From: Micropterix aruncella
Taxonomy: Eukaryota; Arthropoda; Insecta; Lepidoptera; Micropterigidae
Direction of reading: 5' to 3'
Assembly: GCA_944548615.1 (NCBI GenBank)
Contig: OX155954.1
Span: 2,585,335-2,649,334 of the forward strand
DNA length: 64,000 nt
Part shown: positions 44,773 to 56,412 of the stretch, one piece after another
Layout of the letters: each line of letters opens with the position of its first letter
How positions within the stretch are numbered: the stretch's first letter is position 1
Position numbers and translations under genes: made by a program
The notes under the pieces: generated by a model
What the model saw: the letters and a program-made list of their open reading frames with translations, nothing else
Databases searched by the model: none
Told to the model about the DNA's origin: nothing

Positions 44773-47700
44773 GTACGTCTCTTCAGGATTCTGTAGGTGC
44801 CCATTGTGGATTATTACAACGATTTTGTGGCTTGGCTGTAAAGATCGTGACGGTTTCCAATACAACAGTAAATTTGCAGTGATCATCCACCTAACCTTTT
44901 CAGTCACCATCCACTAAACCTTGTCGTTCATAGTGCACTGTATAGAGATAGGAGAGAGGTAGCGAATGGTTTCATGCAGCTTGGGCCATAAGATCCAATG
45001 TGTTCTCGGGTCGGCTCAACTCATGATTCAGCTCCTATTCAGTAGCCTCCCCGCGCAAAGGACTACACCGGGAAGGACTCCTGCATGTCAGATCTCACAG
45101 CTGGCGGATCGGTTTCCCCTGGGGGAGTGCCCTCCTCCTCCACTGGACAGTGTCATCCAATCGGTTGCGTCATCAACCTTGCGTAATCGGTTGTCATCAA
45201 CCTTGCGGCGTCATCCAATCGGTTGTGCACTTTGACTAATTACTGAAGGAGTGTGGAGACTGGAAATATATTCTAAGCAGCGCGCATGAATTTTGTCCTG
45301 TTAACCCCTCGAGCCACGAGATTTCGCGAGCACATGAAAGACTATGTATAATTATGGAAATTTTAGATTTATTATGGCGGCCGACCAAAATATTAATTTC
45401 TCCCAAACCGTTGTTGCACTTAAGAATTGTTGCATATTTAGAAATTTAGAATACTAACTTTAGAGTCCGATCGGTCCCAACGAGGCGTAACTGTGCTTTT
45501 ACGTTTGAGTCCGATCGGTCCCCCTGACGCTCGAGGGAACGATATGCCAATCTTGAAACGACCTATGGGCCTCCCGATCCCGAGTGGCATCGCGGGCACA
45601 GGCCGCCCAGGTCTGCGATTCATTCATATTGAATTACCACTGTAATACAGGTAGTGGCCGCGCAAGGCACTTAATTTTCGTAACCAGTCGGGAGGACGGA
45701 GGTATCTTGAAGGAGGTAGTAGTAGTAGTAGTAGTAGGTAGAGTGGGGGGCTTGTTTCCAGCCCTTGGTGTCACCTAGATCTGTAAGGTCTTTTGTAACT
45801 GCCCACTATGTGGTTAGGTCAGTGGTCAGCTAGTAGCCCGGTACTTCTTACCAGTCCAAGTAGATCACTGACCTTCAAGTTGGGCAGATCGCTGGGTTCG
45901 AGAAAGGCTCGTCCCAGTAAACTGTGTCTTTTGGCGGCGAGCCCTGGACAGCGACCAACAATGTGTAAGCTGTGTTCAGGTTCCTCGCCACATATTCGGC
46001 AGTCCTTGCTCTCGGTCAAGCCAAGGTTGAATAGATGAGCTCTAAGGGTCGTGTGTCCGGTCAGGAGACCGATAGTGGTTCTAAGGTTCTTCTTGCTCAT
46101 GTCAAGTAGGGCCTTGGTTTTCTTCTGTAGTGGTTGCTCCATCATGGCTTTTGCCTGGCGACATCCCTGGTTCTGTTTCCAGGAAGCCCGATGTTCCTGC
46201 TCCAAGCACTCCCTGATGATTTTTTTACCTGTAGCGAAAGGGACCCCTACAACTGGCTCCAGTGGGCATTCCAGTGTGCCCAGTTTTGCCAGTCTGTCGG
46301 CCTCTTCGTTGCCGGGTATGCCTTGGTGACCCGGTATCCATATTAGAATGATTTTGTTGGATTTTCCCAATTTGTTGAGCTCCTGCATGCAGTCCCAGAC
46401 CACAGACGATTCTGTGGTGGCTTTAGCCAGAGCGTCCAGTGCTGCTCTGCTGTCAGAGCAGATGAGGATTTGTCTGTTTTTTACCTCAAGTCGACCTCAA
46501 GTGTAGTTTTATGCATTCCAATATAGCAAATACCTCGGCTTGGAAAACCGTGGCGTATTGTCCAAGGGGGATGCTGATTCTGTGGTTGGTTTCGGGTCCA
46601 TACAGGCCTGCCCCAAAACGTCCATTTGTTCCTGAACCGTCGGTTAACCAGGCGTCTGCGTTGTGGCTTTGGAGCCACTGCGGATTTTTCCATTCTTCCC
46701 TGGTGGGGATTAGGATTTTATAGGACTTCTCTACCGATTTTTTTTCCGTAGTCGATCCTGGGTCAGAGTGAATGGGCTTTTGTGGAGGAGGTTTAGCTCA
46801 GGATGATTGTGCCCTCCTCGCTTCCACTCGCCCAAACACTTCAGTCTGTATGCTGTAAGTCTGGCGGAGTGGATAGTGAGCTTGTCCAGAGTCGGGCAGC
46901 AGAGTGCCAACTCTAATCCCGCTGTTGGGGTGGTCTTCATGACGCCAGTTGCAGCCCTCATTTAGTTATGTTTGTCTCGAGCTTTTTCACCCTGGACCAC
47001 TAGACTATTGCAGCATAGGTTAGTCTAGGCAGCAGTACTGTCCTATAGAGCCATAAGGCGACCCTAGGTTTGAACCCCCAGGTTTTTCCCATGGCTCTTT
47101 TGCACGTCCACAAAGAGGCATAGAAGGTTGTTCTCTTGCGCTCGAGGTGGTGCTTCCAATTGAGTTTTGGGTCTAGATAGACTCCAAGGTATTTGACTTC
47201 TGTAGCGTATTCTATCTCCTTATCCCAGAGCTTGAGACACTCAACGGGTTCGGGTTTGTATTTTCTGGTGAAAATCATGGCCTTAGTCTTGCTTGGATTA
47301 GCGGACAGACCTCTGGCCTGGCACCAGTCTTGGGTGGTCTTAAGCGCTTTGTCCATGAGCTCCTTAAGTATTGATAGGAAGTTTCCTCTTACTACTATGG
47401 CCACGTCATCAGCGTAGCCGTAGACAGAGAACCCTGAAGGAGGTATCTAGATAGAGATAACCAAAGAGCTTGCCAAAACTGGTAGCCAGGGGGCGAGGTG
47501 GCACCATTGGCTTACCTTCCTAGTGCCTTACCGTAAGGCATTAGCCTCTGGCGGGTTTGTGGCTTTGCTGGACGGTGGACAGAACGATCATTATCGTTAA
47601 AACTTCTTGAGGTGATGGGTTCACCCGTTGTAGCTGACATCTTCAAATGTCCGTAGAGACGAAATTATAAAAAGCAAGAAAACTACCGTTATTACAATTC

Positions 47701-50700
47701 ATACGTATCCAACCGGTGAATTTATGGCTCTCGGACATGTCAAAATATACTAGAGGTAGTAATATACAACCTACTTTAAGTAACAGGTAGTTATTACAAG
47801 CGTTTTGCATGATACTTGTTTGAGTATCTTGCCTATTTTAAAGACAAATAGAAAACCTAATAAATTCAGTATCATAACTGAATCAAATCATCAAATATAA
47901 TCAAATCTTATAAACAGTCAAAATATGTTTTATGTAATAATGTAAGATGCGCTTAACCGTTCAGGCCTCGGCCCCTCAGCCGATTGACAAGTTGCTGTCC
48001 CAAAAAAAATTAGTAAAAATTAGTAAAAAAATTGAATTACGACACTGTCTCACCAAAACATTAATTACTGCCAAACCACTGTACCCATAATTAAAATGAA
48101 ACATATTAACATAATAAAACATAATAAAATCAAACAAATTAAAATAAAATTAAAACGGGGCCGTCACGCTGAATCGTTTTGTGGCCGATATCGGCCAGTC
48201 GGGGCTTGAGGGGTTAAAATATGTTTTATGTAATAATGTTTCAAATGTAGATGCGCTTTTGATATAGATGCACTTATCCTGCCTTACCTTGTGTGTACTC
48301 AGTATGTTAAATACACATATTTTATTTCTCTACTAGCTAAACCCGACCACGCTTTCCTGTGGCTCAGTCTAATATGAAATCAATGGGAAAGCCCTATGTC
48401 AAAACGCACCGAAGGCTTCACCGGTGCGGGAAGACTTTTGTCGCGCATATTCCAATGCATTTTTGTGTCAAAATTCCAATGCATTTTTGTGTCAAAATTC
48501 CAATGCATTTTTGTGTCAAAATTCCAATGCATTTTTGTGTCAAAATTTCATTTTACTATAAAAACACACACATATTCGAATGCAAAGTTGTATCAAAATT
48601 TCAAATCAATCAACCTACTACTTTTCAAGTTTTGCGAGTACGAACATACGCAGGCTGAATTTTAATATATAAAGATAATACTTTATCTATTAAAACTTTT
48701 TTCCTTCAGAAAAGCAAATAAAATTACATGATTTTTGTGGGCGACACGAGGGGCAAACTGCAAAATCGGTGACTTTCGTTCGTAGATACATGGCTACACT
48801 GACCACGACCAGTCCTTAGTCCCGAATCCTCATTTTTCCCTAGAATTATATAAATTTTATGATGAGGCAGATCCAGATTGGTGAATTCCAGATTGGTGAG
48901 ATCCAGATTGGTGAATCTGGGAGCTAACGGGCCCATGATGAGTTGGCCACGATGACCCATGTGTTCAGGGTCGGTCACACTCACGGGTCAACACCCATCC
49001 GACGGCCTCCACGCACGGGGTGCGAACCTGGGTAGGACTCTGGCCAGCGAACCATTTTCCCCTGGGAATCAAACCTCTGGCGCTCCTGGACGGTCGGCGC
49101 ACCGTGCGGCGCAAGCCAATGGATTGTGCACTCCGACTAACATATTGAGATGTCAACCACAACGGGCGAACCCGTCACCGCAGGACGTTTTAACGATTCA
49201 TCGTTCTATCGACCGTGCAGTGAGCGTAGAAGACTTTGGACATAACAAATCCGACGTCTAGCTACGCCACAACCCGTTAGAAAACGGGTTGTGGCGTACT
49301 CCGACTAACAGTCGGGGGAGTCTGGAAACTGTATTGTTTCCTATAGAGCGGGGGTGGTTGCGTACCGTACGGCGACTGCTATTGAAATGACCATTGGCCA
49401 TCCGATCCCGGTTCAGAGCCGGGCAAAGGACGCCTTGGTCCGCGATAGATTCGTTATACACCGTTTCACCGCTTCGTAAGGGAGAGGCCCGCGCAAGCGA
49501 CCTCGAACTCGGAACCAATCGAGAGACCGGAGAAATCTGGTCACAATTGGAAGTAAGGGCGCGAGTGTCTCGAGCCGCCGGGTAGTATTCCTGGCTATCT
49601 CGCGGTAAGGAGTTGGTCTCTTACGGGTTGTGGCGTAGCTTGACGTCGGATTGTTATATCCAAAGTCTTCTACGCTCACTGCAGGTCGATAGAACGACTA
49701 ATCGTTAAAACGTCCTGTGGTGACGGGCTCGCCCGTTGTAGTTGACAACTCAATATGGTGAATTCCATGGAAGCTCATTTTGTATTGTTCTCTTGCGAAT
49801 ACCTCATAATACATAAATGGCAAGCTTCCGCTAGTTCATCTGTCTTGATTCTTTTCTATGATTCTAGGATACTAATCTATCAATAGTCGAGTACATCGGT
49901 TTCGCATCTGGCTATAAAATAATGGAAAGATTAACGAGAGAGTGGCCCCGTTTTAAAGACGAGCTGGATACAATGAAATTCATCTGCACAGACTTCTGGA
50001 CGTGCATTTATAAGAAGCAAATCGACAATTTGCGGACAAATCATCAGGGAGTGTACATGTTGCAGGACAACGCTTTTAGATTCCTAACGAGATTTTCAAA
50101 TGCGCATCAATATTTGGAGTTTGCGCCGAGGGTGTGTATTTATTTCTTTGTTAGGCATATATTGATTACGACGGCCAAAAATTTAGAAGCCTATGCTTGC
50201 ACCTTATAAGAATAGAACTAGTATAACGGACCGCCTAGGTAACTACTCATACACCCGCTACGTAGTGTATGCCTCGCCATCCTAAAGTTTTTTACACCCG
50301 CGGCGGAGGGTAGTCCAATGGGACCTTCGCCATTTTTATTTAAAACTTGTAGAGCATCAATTATCCCGATCGATTAGGAAATAGGGACATTAGTAAAAAT
50401 CGTTAATCCGGATAAACAGTCACTAATTTTTATGTAAGCGGATGCGTAGGCGATGAATTACAAATAAATACGTAATAGTTTATCATAAATTTTTCAAAGC
50501 CTTCCAACAAGCACAAAAGCCATATAAGAAGTGCCAAATATAGCTTTAGGCTGATTAAAAGTCACGTAAAGGCGTTCAGATTAACTCTCAGCTTTGTAAA
50601 GGTGTCATTTAAAGCAATTTGGCTTATATTACCTTTTAGTCTTATAATTTAGTCTTATAAAGCCTTTTAGCGAATAAGGGTGGTATAATCGCTATAAAGC

Positions 50701-52303
50701 ATACTAATTTATAACCATTTGATAACTAACAGCTGCATAGTAGTGGAATAAATAACCTTTATAGATCAAACAAAACAAAAGCTACTACATTACCCTTACT
50801 CCACCAAAAGCTGTATATTGGCTACAAGACCCACCCTTATACAGCCTATAGTCATATAAAAGTGCAGTAATTGCTTTACAAAGAGTTAAAGCTTTATATT
50901 TGTCACTAGGCACTCACGCAGCTTATAGTTGTATAAAGGTTATATTAATGTTGCAGATGCAATAAGCAAATTGGCAATAAGCCCTTTTTTTCAAATCTTT
51001 ATAACCTAAAATTTTGTATTATATTTTTAAAGGCATTTTAGGACATAAAATACATGTAATGTAGGTAAATCTTATTTCAAAGTGTGTGAACTATACCCAA
51101 CAAGTGTTTTTTTTTATTGCGAAAAATAAAATTAGGCGCGTAAAATTTTTGTTAGACATGTTACTTAATATTGTCGATGAAATGATATCTGCAGGAGAAT
51201 TTGGTGTATTAAACTACAATACAATCATTTTAAAGTCAATAAAATACAATATATTAGTAGCCATTAGGAATTCTATGTTTGCGACGGCAAATGATCATGC
51301 AGCTTCCTTTTGTTACCATTCTATATCATTTCAAGGCATTACCCAACTAGAAGTTGTAAAAAAATATCAATTGGAGACACTTTTACAGCTGCTGGCTATA
51401 TAAAGGTGCCACAGCAAGCGCTATAAGTGCTTTATAAGCCCTTAATCAGCTTTCTTATACCACCAAAGGTAACCGGTATAACCGCTATTCAGCCACTATT
51501 CCGCTAAAAGCCCTATAAAAAGCGCCTAATCCGGTGGTATAGACGTTATATAAACGTTTATATGACTGCTATATGGCCAGTTCTTGTGACTAAAAGCTGT
51601 AGCGATAACGTTGCCGTGACCGTTATATAGCCAATTTATGCTACTTGGGCTGGGCTTGATATGCACGTCGCTCGATCAAAATTCAAAAATATTGTTGCTT
51701 GAATCATGTCCGGATAACCAATGAACCGGATAACTAATGTACATATGATCGATGCTTTAATGTATTCTTCATAATAAACTGATTTGAAAATCATCTACAT
51801 TTTTATTTAGACCTCAAAATATAGTGAATTTATCCAAAAATTAAACACAAAAAATACTTTTCCTCTGTCACAAAGGAATAAATCAAAAGGTCAAGTTTTT
51901 GTGTAGAATTTTCTCCTGGGAACCGATTTTTTAGATACAATGGCATAGATCTTTGTTTTAGCTGTAACTTCTTTTCCACAAAAAATTTAGACTAATCACC
52001 ATAGTAACAAATGACAGTCATGAAAAGAGCTTTTCGATGACATAATATGTCTGCTCATTATTGGTCGGTGGGAACATTTTGTCCTATCCTTTTTAGTTGT
52101 CGTTCTACACAATTGCTATTAATTAATCAATATTTTCAATGTTAGGGAGGATTTAGTGTGACTTTTTTATTTTTCAGTACGTCGCATACACGTGTGGACT
52201 GATTCGCGGAGGGCTAGCAAACCTAGGAATAAATAGCGTTGTTACGGCTGAGGTGCAGACAATGCCGTCTTGTAAATTTCACATACAGGTGCAGAGATCG
52301 TAA
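44692..52303 (+). CDS. TRAPPC6B: trafficking protein particle complex subunit 6B (TRAPPC6B / Trs33)
   Basis: A small Bet3-family subunit of the TRAPP tethering complexes, which activate Rab1/Ypt1-type GTPases at the ER-Golgi and Golgi. Exons 44692-44772, 49868-50131 and 52178-52303 give 156 aa plus stop, close to the usual 158. The start MADETLFDLLHSEIINYAL matches the family N-terminus. The middle has FKDELDTMKFICTDFW and KKQIDNLRTNHQGVYMLQDN. The end has YVAYTCGLIRGGLANLGI, VTAEVQTMPSCKF and HIQVQRS. All junctions are phase 0. Intron 1 (5.1 kb) is filled with retroelements, intron 2 (2 kb) with a TATAAAG-rich repeat region. The 6B form fits better than 6A, which insects generally lack. Confidence 0.93.
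44965..45290 (+). mobile_element. diverged A-B retroelement piece in TRAPPC6B intron 1
   Basis: A part of the diverged subfamily: CAGCTTGGGCCATAAGATCC, GTTCTCGGGTCGGCTCAACT, then the junction GCACTTTGACTAATTACTGA and the start of B (GGAGTGTGGAGACTGG). The ATCCAATCGGTTG segment is duplicated locally (about 45156-45220). Confidence 0.6.
45291..45718. other. TRAPPC6B intron 1, unclassified
   Basis: AGTCCGATCGGTCC occurs twice (45465 and 45508), hinting at a small duplicated repeat. No gene. Confidence 0.4.
45719..47450 (-). mobile_element. I-type LINE with RNase H, 5'-truncated
   Basis: The minus strand opens in the RT palm (GYADDVAIVVRGNF, about 47440), then the thumb (TKAMIFTRKYKPEP, EVKYLGVYLDPKLNWKHHLE, LTYAAIVWW), and after a frameshift an RNase H domain: LTDGSGTNGRFGAGLYGPET, VFQAEVFAILECI, IPGHQGIPGNEEADRLAKLG. 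A zinc-knuckle-like C-terminus follows (CRICGEEPEHSLHIVGRCPG, C-x2-C-x5-H-x3-H-x3-C spacing). It ends in a (TAC)n 3' tail (minus strand, 45719-45740), as in I-clade elements. Frameshifts near 47000 and 46480 make it dead. Lies antisense in TRAPPC6B intron 1. Confidence 0.82.
47451..47660 (+). mobile_element. diverged A-B retroelement 3' end
   Basis: Ends with ACGATCATTATCGTTAAAAC, GGTGATGGGTTCACCCGTTG and TAGCTGACATC, the diverged form of the A-B 3' end including the hairpin (GGGTTCACCC). Its start near 47470 resembles 31040-31110. Confidence 0.6.
47661..48332. other. TRAPPC6B intron 1, unclassified
   Basis: No feature beyond AT-rich sequence; two AAATATGTTTTATGTAATAATG copies (about 47923 and 48219) bracket a GC-richer patch and could be an old insertion with its duplication. 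Confidence 0.4.
48333..48675 (-). mobile_element. short non-autonomous Helitron with a 24-bp tandem repeat
   Basis: On the minus strand it starts TCTTTATATATTAAAATTC and ends ..TCGGGTTTAGCTAG, with A before and T after (48676 and 48332), the A|TC..CTAG|T rule. An internal hairpin CCGAAGGCTTCACCGG-type lies near 48407. Inside, a 24-bp unit ATTCCAATGCATTTTTGTGT plus CAAA is repeated four times (about 48449-48545). 343 bp, no Rep gene. Confidence 0.7.
48890..49765 (+). mobile_element. A-B retroelement with a truncated A-B inserted at its centre
   Basis: Outer A part 48905-49125; target 13-mer ACTCCGACTAACA at 49126-49138; an inserted 5'-truncated A-B 3' end in minus orientation (49139 to about 49293); the 13-mer again at 49295-49307; outer B part to 49747. 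The junction at the truncated 5' end contains CAACCCGTTAG, then AAAACGGGTTGTGGCG, a small inverted duplication of the kind left by template switching. The outer flanks share TGGTGAAT. Confidence 0.78.
49868..50131 (+). CDS. TRAPPC6B: TRAPPC6B exon 2
   Basis: Acceptor ATGATTCTAG; 88 codons, DTNLSIVEYIGFASGYKIME to QYLEFAPR; donor AGG|GTGTGT. Holds the core of the Bet3-like fold. Confidence 0.93.
50132..52177. repeat. TATAAAG-rich degenerate repeat region (TRAPPC6B intron 2)
   Basis: Across about 50500-51660, variants of CTATAAAGC / GCTTTATAG and TATAAAAGT occur very often on both strands. An interruption at about 51070-51400 carries one 105-codon + frame (MNYTQQVFFFIAKNKIRRVK start) of no known family. 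The arrangement suggests a transposon with many subterminal motif copies. Class unknown. Confidence 0.45.
52178..52303 (+). CDS. TRAPPC6B: TRAPPC6B exon 3 with stop
   Basis: Acceptor TATTTTTCAG; 41 codons and TAA, YVAYTCGLIRGGLANLGINS to VQRS. AATAAA follows at 52435-52440. Confidence 0.93.
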   Translation, partial: YVAYTCGLIRGGLANLGINSVVTAEVQTMPSCKFHIQVQRS

Positions 52304-52434
52304 CCGTCAATAACGATACGAAACGCTTAGATTATTCATTCCAATGCACGGCCATTTTTTCTCCATCTAGCTATGTAATTGTTTATTATGCTACTTTTAG
52401 TATATCATGTCTATGTTAAATATAATTTATCATA

Positions 52435-52440
52435 AATAAA
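52435..52440 (+). terminator. candidate TRAPPC6B poly(A) signal
   Basis: AATAAA 132 nt after the stop codon. Confidence 0.5.
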
Positions 52441-53198
52441 TATACCTATCAGGAAAATTGTACATTTTGATTTTTTAAAATGTATATTCCAGCCCCACCC
52501 CACCACCATTTATTCCTATATTTGTTCGTAATTAATTATTAATTAGCTTATTCAACAATGTGCTTCATTTATTTAAAGACAGTCTAAGTACAAACTCACA
52601 TTTTATGTTTAACTCGTTGACCTCTGTTTTTCGTTCGTCCATTTGTGTTGTTTTTTTATTGGTCCAGGCAAATCTAAAGCGCTATCAACAGGCAATTGAT
52701 CGCTAGGCTTATTATCAAGGTCTGTAGATTTATTTTCTCGTTGAACTACTCATTAGCGATGGTTACATTTCGCCCATTTTGTTTCAAAAACTGAATTCTC
52801 TACCTCTTCCTAGCTCAATTATCTGTGTGTAATGTATTTTCTGACAAAACTTTTGTCAGTATTACAACCACAAACTTAATAGGGACTTTGATAATGATGA
52901 TTACAACATTTAGCTTTATTAGCCATTGGTTATATAGCAAATTAGATTGCTGTCTATATGGTATCCTATCTAGAAAAATATATATATACCAATTTTAACC
53001 CCGCATCCCTATTTAATTTTAAAATGGGGTTTTAAATAATGATATCCCGATTTAACTTTAAAACGGGAAAACAAACAAATGTTTATTATAGCTATTATTT
53101 TAGTATTATTTATATAAATATGTCAATTTTTTATTTGGTATACAGGTTTCAATACATACTAATTACGCACTTTAATTTCAGATAGACTAATAAATAAC
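52441..53198. other. intergenic sequence after TRAPPC6B
   Basis: AT-rich; no gene or classified repeat recognised. Confidence 0.5.
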
Positions 53199-53485
53199 AT
53201 TCTATCTCTCCGTATTACTTGTGATGTAATCAGCCTATATAAAAAATGCAATAGATGGTACTAATAATTGAATCTTATTATTGTTGTCATCGGATAAATC
53301 ACTGAGATTTTATCAGTCCTTTTAGGTAAGACCTTTAATTATCGGTGTTATTATAGATGGCCAAATAAATTGCTATTAGTTTTACCATGAATGCTATCAG
53401 CGCCACTTGCATTTTGCCAGCGCAGGAAGGTTGCCAAAATGTACTATGGAGTTAAGCAGTCTAATAGCATATACAATCAATCTTT
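53199..53485. repeat. dispersed repeat, copy 2 (see 1-285)
   Basis: Aligns along its length to 1-285 with substitutions and small indels. The order of conserved blocks is the same and in the same orientation. Confidence 0.6.
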
Positions 53486-53819
53486 AAGGTTTTTATCTGT
53501 AATGACAAGGACACCATAATCTGAAGTATGCAGTCATTATGTATTTCTCTGTAATATTTGGCGGAGAAGATGGAGGTTCATACCACCATGCCTCCGTCAT
53601 GTTGAATATTTTCGCAAAGAAACTACTGTAATTTTGGATATTTACTATGGAAGCTCAGCCCCCATTATATCACTAAGGGAGGTGGGGGTTGCTTCCCGAT
53701 CCTAGCTAGGTATCTGTAGGTATAATCGATAACAAGTTGTGATAGCACCTAAATATCGATACTTTATGCGATAGATATCGCATAGCTGCATTTCTTGATT
53801 TACCTGCACTGCACATGTG

Positions 53820-54060
53820 TTATTTTGCCTCTGTTCATTCGATGGTAACTCACAGCGTGGAGTTATGGCGGCGAGCAGCCAACAGACAGAGCTTTCATTA
53901 TGCAGAACCGTGTCGTCCGCACAGTAGCGCCGCAAAGGCTGGCATATGTTGCGGCCCAGCGGCTCACAACAAACTCAGTGTTAACATTCGACAATCGCAA
54001 TCACTTGGTGCGCTTAAGAAGCCGCCTCGAGAAGTATCCCACAGATAAGACGTTTTACTC
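53820..54060 (+). mobile_element. LINE RT C-terminal relic
   Basis: Broken + frames read MVTHSVELWRRAANRQ, then MQNRVVRTVAPQRL and FDNRNHLVRLRSRLEKY. ELW.RAA followed by QNRVVR.. is the thumb-side tail of Jockey-type RT. Frameshifted. Confidence 0.6.
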
Positions 54061-54659
54061 ACTGGGGGAATACTACTCGTGCAATGACTACAATCTTATA
54101 ATGCTTTTCTTTGTAATGTAATTTTTTAAATTTCTTTGTATTTTCTAACATTTAATACGTTTTCATGATATATTTACAATAAAAAATCTTTGCTTACCTA
54201 TATTATGACTTGTATACCATTATGCTAATAAAATGAATATGAATATGTTTATGAATATGAATATGTACATTGAAATGATCTTCACAGCGAGGTATATTTT
54301 TATCGATAGCGGCTTTGCCATTCCTTTGCATTTGACAACACCATCTCATTAATTGAATTTAAAAACACGAAAAAAAATATTTGTTTGGCATTTTATGACT
54401 TGTATTAGTACACCGAGGACTATACAATATCTATACGGTATCTTGTAGCAACAAATCCACGAAAAGTCAACTGCCGTAAGCGGAGCAGATTTTTGCAAAT
54501 TCCAGGCGAGAGAAGCTCACGTGCCTGATGACAACACAGTTAAAACGGTCAGCCCGAGCGGCTGAATTAAAATGTTCAACTTTCGGCATTTTCACAGGCG
54601 CAATCGCATCGCAGAGCAGTTACTTTGCTGATGACACATTTTTTTTCCAATCCTATTCC

Positions 54660-55780
54660 GAGCACTGAGCAGTGGACAACTTCAGCAGGATCTTGACAAG
54701 ATCAATGCTTGGGCGAAAGATTGATTGCTTTTACCTTGAACACCGAGAAAAGAAGAGTGCTCTATATCGGTAAAGCAACCCTAACTCAATACTTTCTGGC
54801 AAACGCCCAATTAGAAGAAGTTAAGCAACAAAAAGATCTTGGAATAACAATTAGTAATGATCTCAAATAAGTAAAACACAGTTGCAATCGCTAAAGTAGC
54901 CAACTCTACACTCTATCTGATAAGGAAGGCGTTTTAACATCTGTCAGTAGAGTAAAATAAAATACAAACGGAGCTGCCATGGAATTCACCAACCAAAAAT
55001 CGGGCCCATCATATATAATTTTTAGACTTCTGGGAGGTGAAGGGTGGATTCCGGACTAACGACCGGCGGTGGTAGGTTTAGGACAGCTGTCTTGCCACAT
55101 GTGAGCGTTCACCTTACCACCCATTCACTCCCCCTTCGAAGCCATAGAATTTGAGCGGTTTACATGAATTATAAGATCGCTCAGAATTATTCAGACGGAC
55201 TTCTATCAAACTAAGAAGACAAAGAGGGAGACCTGATTGAGACATAAAATTTTCACAAAATATTGCGATGTACCTGGGCTAAAAAAATTTAAGCTTTCCT
55301 AGAAAAATTATCTAAACCCGCAATTTGCGCATCTCAAAAATCTATGGCTTCGAAGGGGGAGTGAACGGGTGGTAAGGTGAACGCTCACTTGTGGCAAAAC
55401 AGCTGTCCTAGACCTACCACACCCGGTCGCTATTCCGGAATCCACTGCTCACCCCCCAGAAGTGTAAAAAAAATGTATTTGATGGGCCCGACTCCGGTCG
55501 GTGAATTCCATGGCAGCTCCGTTTGTATTTTATTTTATTTACAAAATCAACGTCAACTCAAATCTTCGAGGTCACTGCAAAAATCTCAACCATGCAACAT
55601 TTAAATCGAATCCCTGTAAAATAGAGTGGTGGACAGGTGGAATAAAATACAATTTGAAGTGATTAGTGCAAGCTCTATCAATCAATTTAAAAACAGACTC
55701 GATTTGTACCTAAAAAGCTTTAAACAATCTGATCTGGTCGTATCAGCAAAGCTGCCTGTCCAGAATAAATAATAATAATA
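54660..55780 (+). mobile_element. CR1-type LINE tail interrupted by a foldback element
   Basis: Left piece (54670-54935): LQQDLDKINAWAKD, NTEKRRVLYIGKA, LEEVKQQKDLGITISNDLK, the palm/thumb region of CR1-like RTs. The right piece (55640-55770) supplies the C-terminus ASSINQFKNRLDLYLKSF. Between them is the inverted-repeat element at 54952-55540. Several stops; dead. Confidence 0.65.
54952..55540. mobile_element. foldback element with ~200-bp inverted arms
   Basis: 54952-55153 is the inverted mate of 55342-55540, with substitutions and small indels. Ends: AATACAAACGGAGCTGCCAT / ATGGCAGCTCCGTTTGTATT. Inner ends: CTTCGAAGCCATAGA / TCTATGGCTTCGAAG. The spacer is about 190 bp without coding capacity. 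A related end occurs near 49758 (GGTGAATTCCATGGAAGCTC). Confidence 0.75.
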
Positions 55781-56158
55781 ATAATTTTGAGAAAAATCAG
55801 TTTTGATGATATATTCATAATCGTTTTAATGTCATATTAATATAATCATATGTCATATAATATAATCATATCATATAATATAACCATAACATATGTCACA
55901 TAATATAATCATTCGTCAACGTCATTTTTTTCTTTTTTCCTATAAACCAAAAATCGGGATGAGCACATTGGATATAATCGAGGTTTGGGTTATTCGGGAG
56001 TTGGCATAAAGCATAGGGCAGTTTTAAAGTTAGCCCAAAGCTGTGTTTGAGCCTGAAGACATCATCAGTTTGGCTAGAGACAGCCAGGATTTTAACTAGC
56101 TGATGAGACATTTTGGTTTTGGGGACAAAATAAAAAATGCCATATTTGTTAAAATGCT
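55781..56158. other. intergenic sequence downstream of WDR77
   Basis: ATAATCATATGTCAYATAAT-type short repeats at about 55835-55910; nothing else recognised. Confidence 0.45.
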
Positions 56159-56164
56159 TTTATT
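56159..56164 (-). terminator. candidate WDR77 poly(A) signal
   Basis: AATAAA on the minus strand 46 nt after the stop codon (56212-56210). Confidence 0.55.
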
Positions 56165-56209
56165 GTTATTTTGGTAATTGAATGGACAATTATGTTATAA
56201 AATGGAATG

Positions 56210-56412
56210 TTATTGCAAACCAATATTGTGATTTATAATGCTTCCATCCCAACTTCCAGAATAGAGCATGTTTGGATTACTCGGTTCGAAACATAAAGTG
56301 CGGACGTCATCTGTGTGCGAATCACTTTTGTAAACTATGCTTAGATTGTCACCATCGATTGTTCCAACGTAGACCGATTTACTCTCGCAAGCAATACCCA
56401 GAAGATTGGATC
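56210..56412 (-). CDS. WDR77: WDR77 last exon
   Basis: Acceptor TATATTTCAG; in the conserved frame reads IFLGIACESKSVYVGTIDGD to SWDGSIINHNIGLQ and TAA. Needs an incoming phase of 1, which the preceding exon does not supply. Confidence 0.75.

Noticed and set aside
48449..48545. CRISPR-like array of 24-bp repeats
   Set aside because: The repeats are directly abutting with no spacers, and lie in animal DNA within a Helitron.
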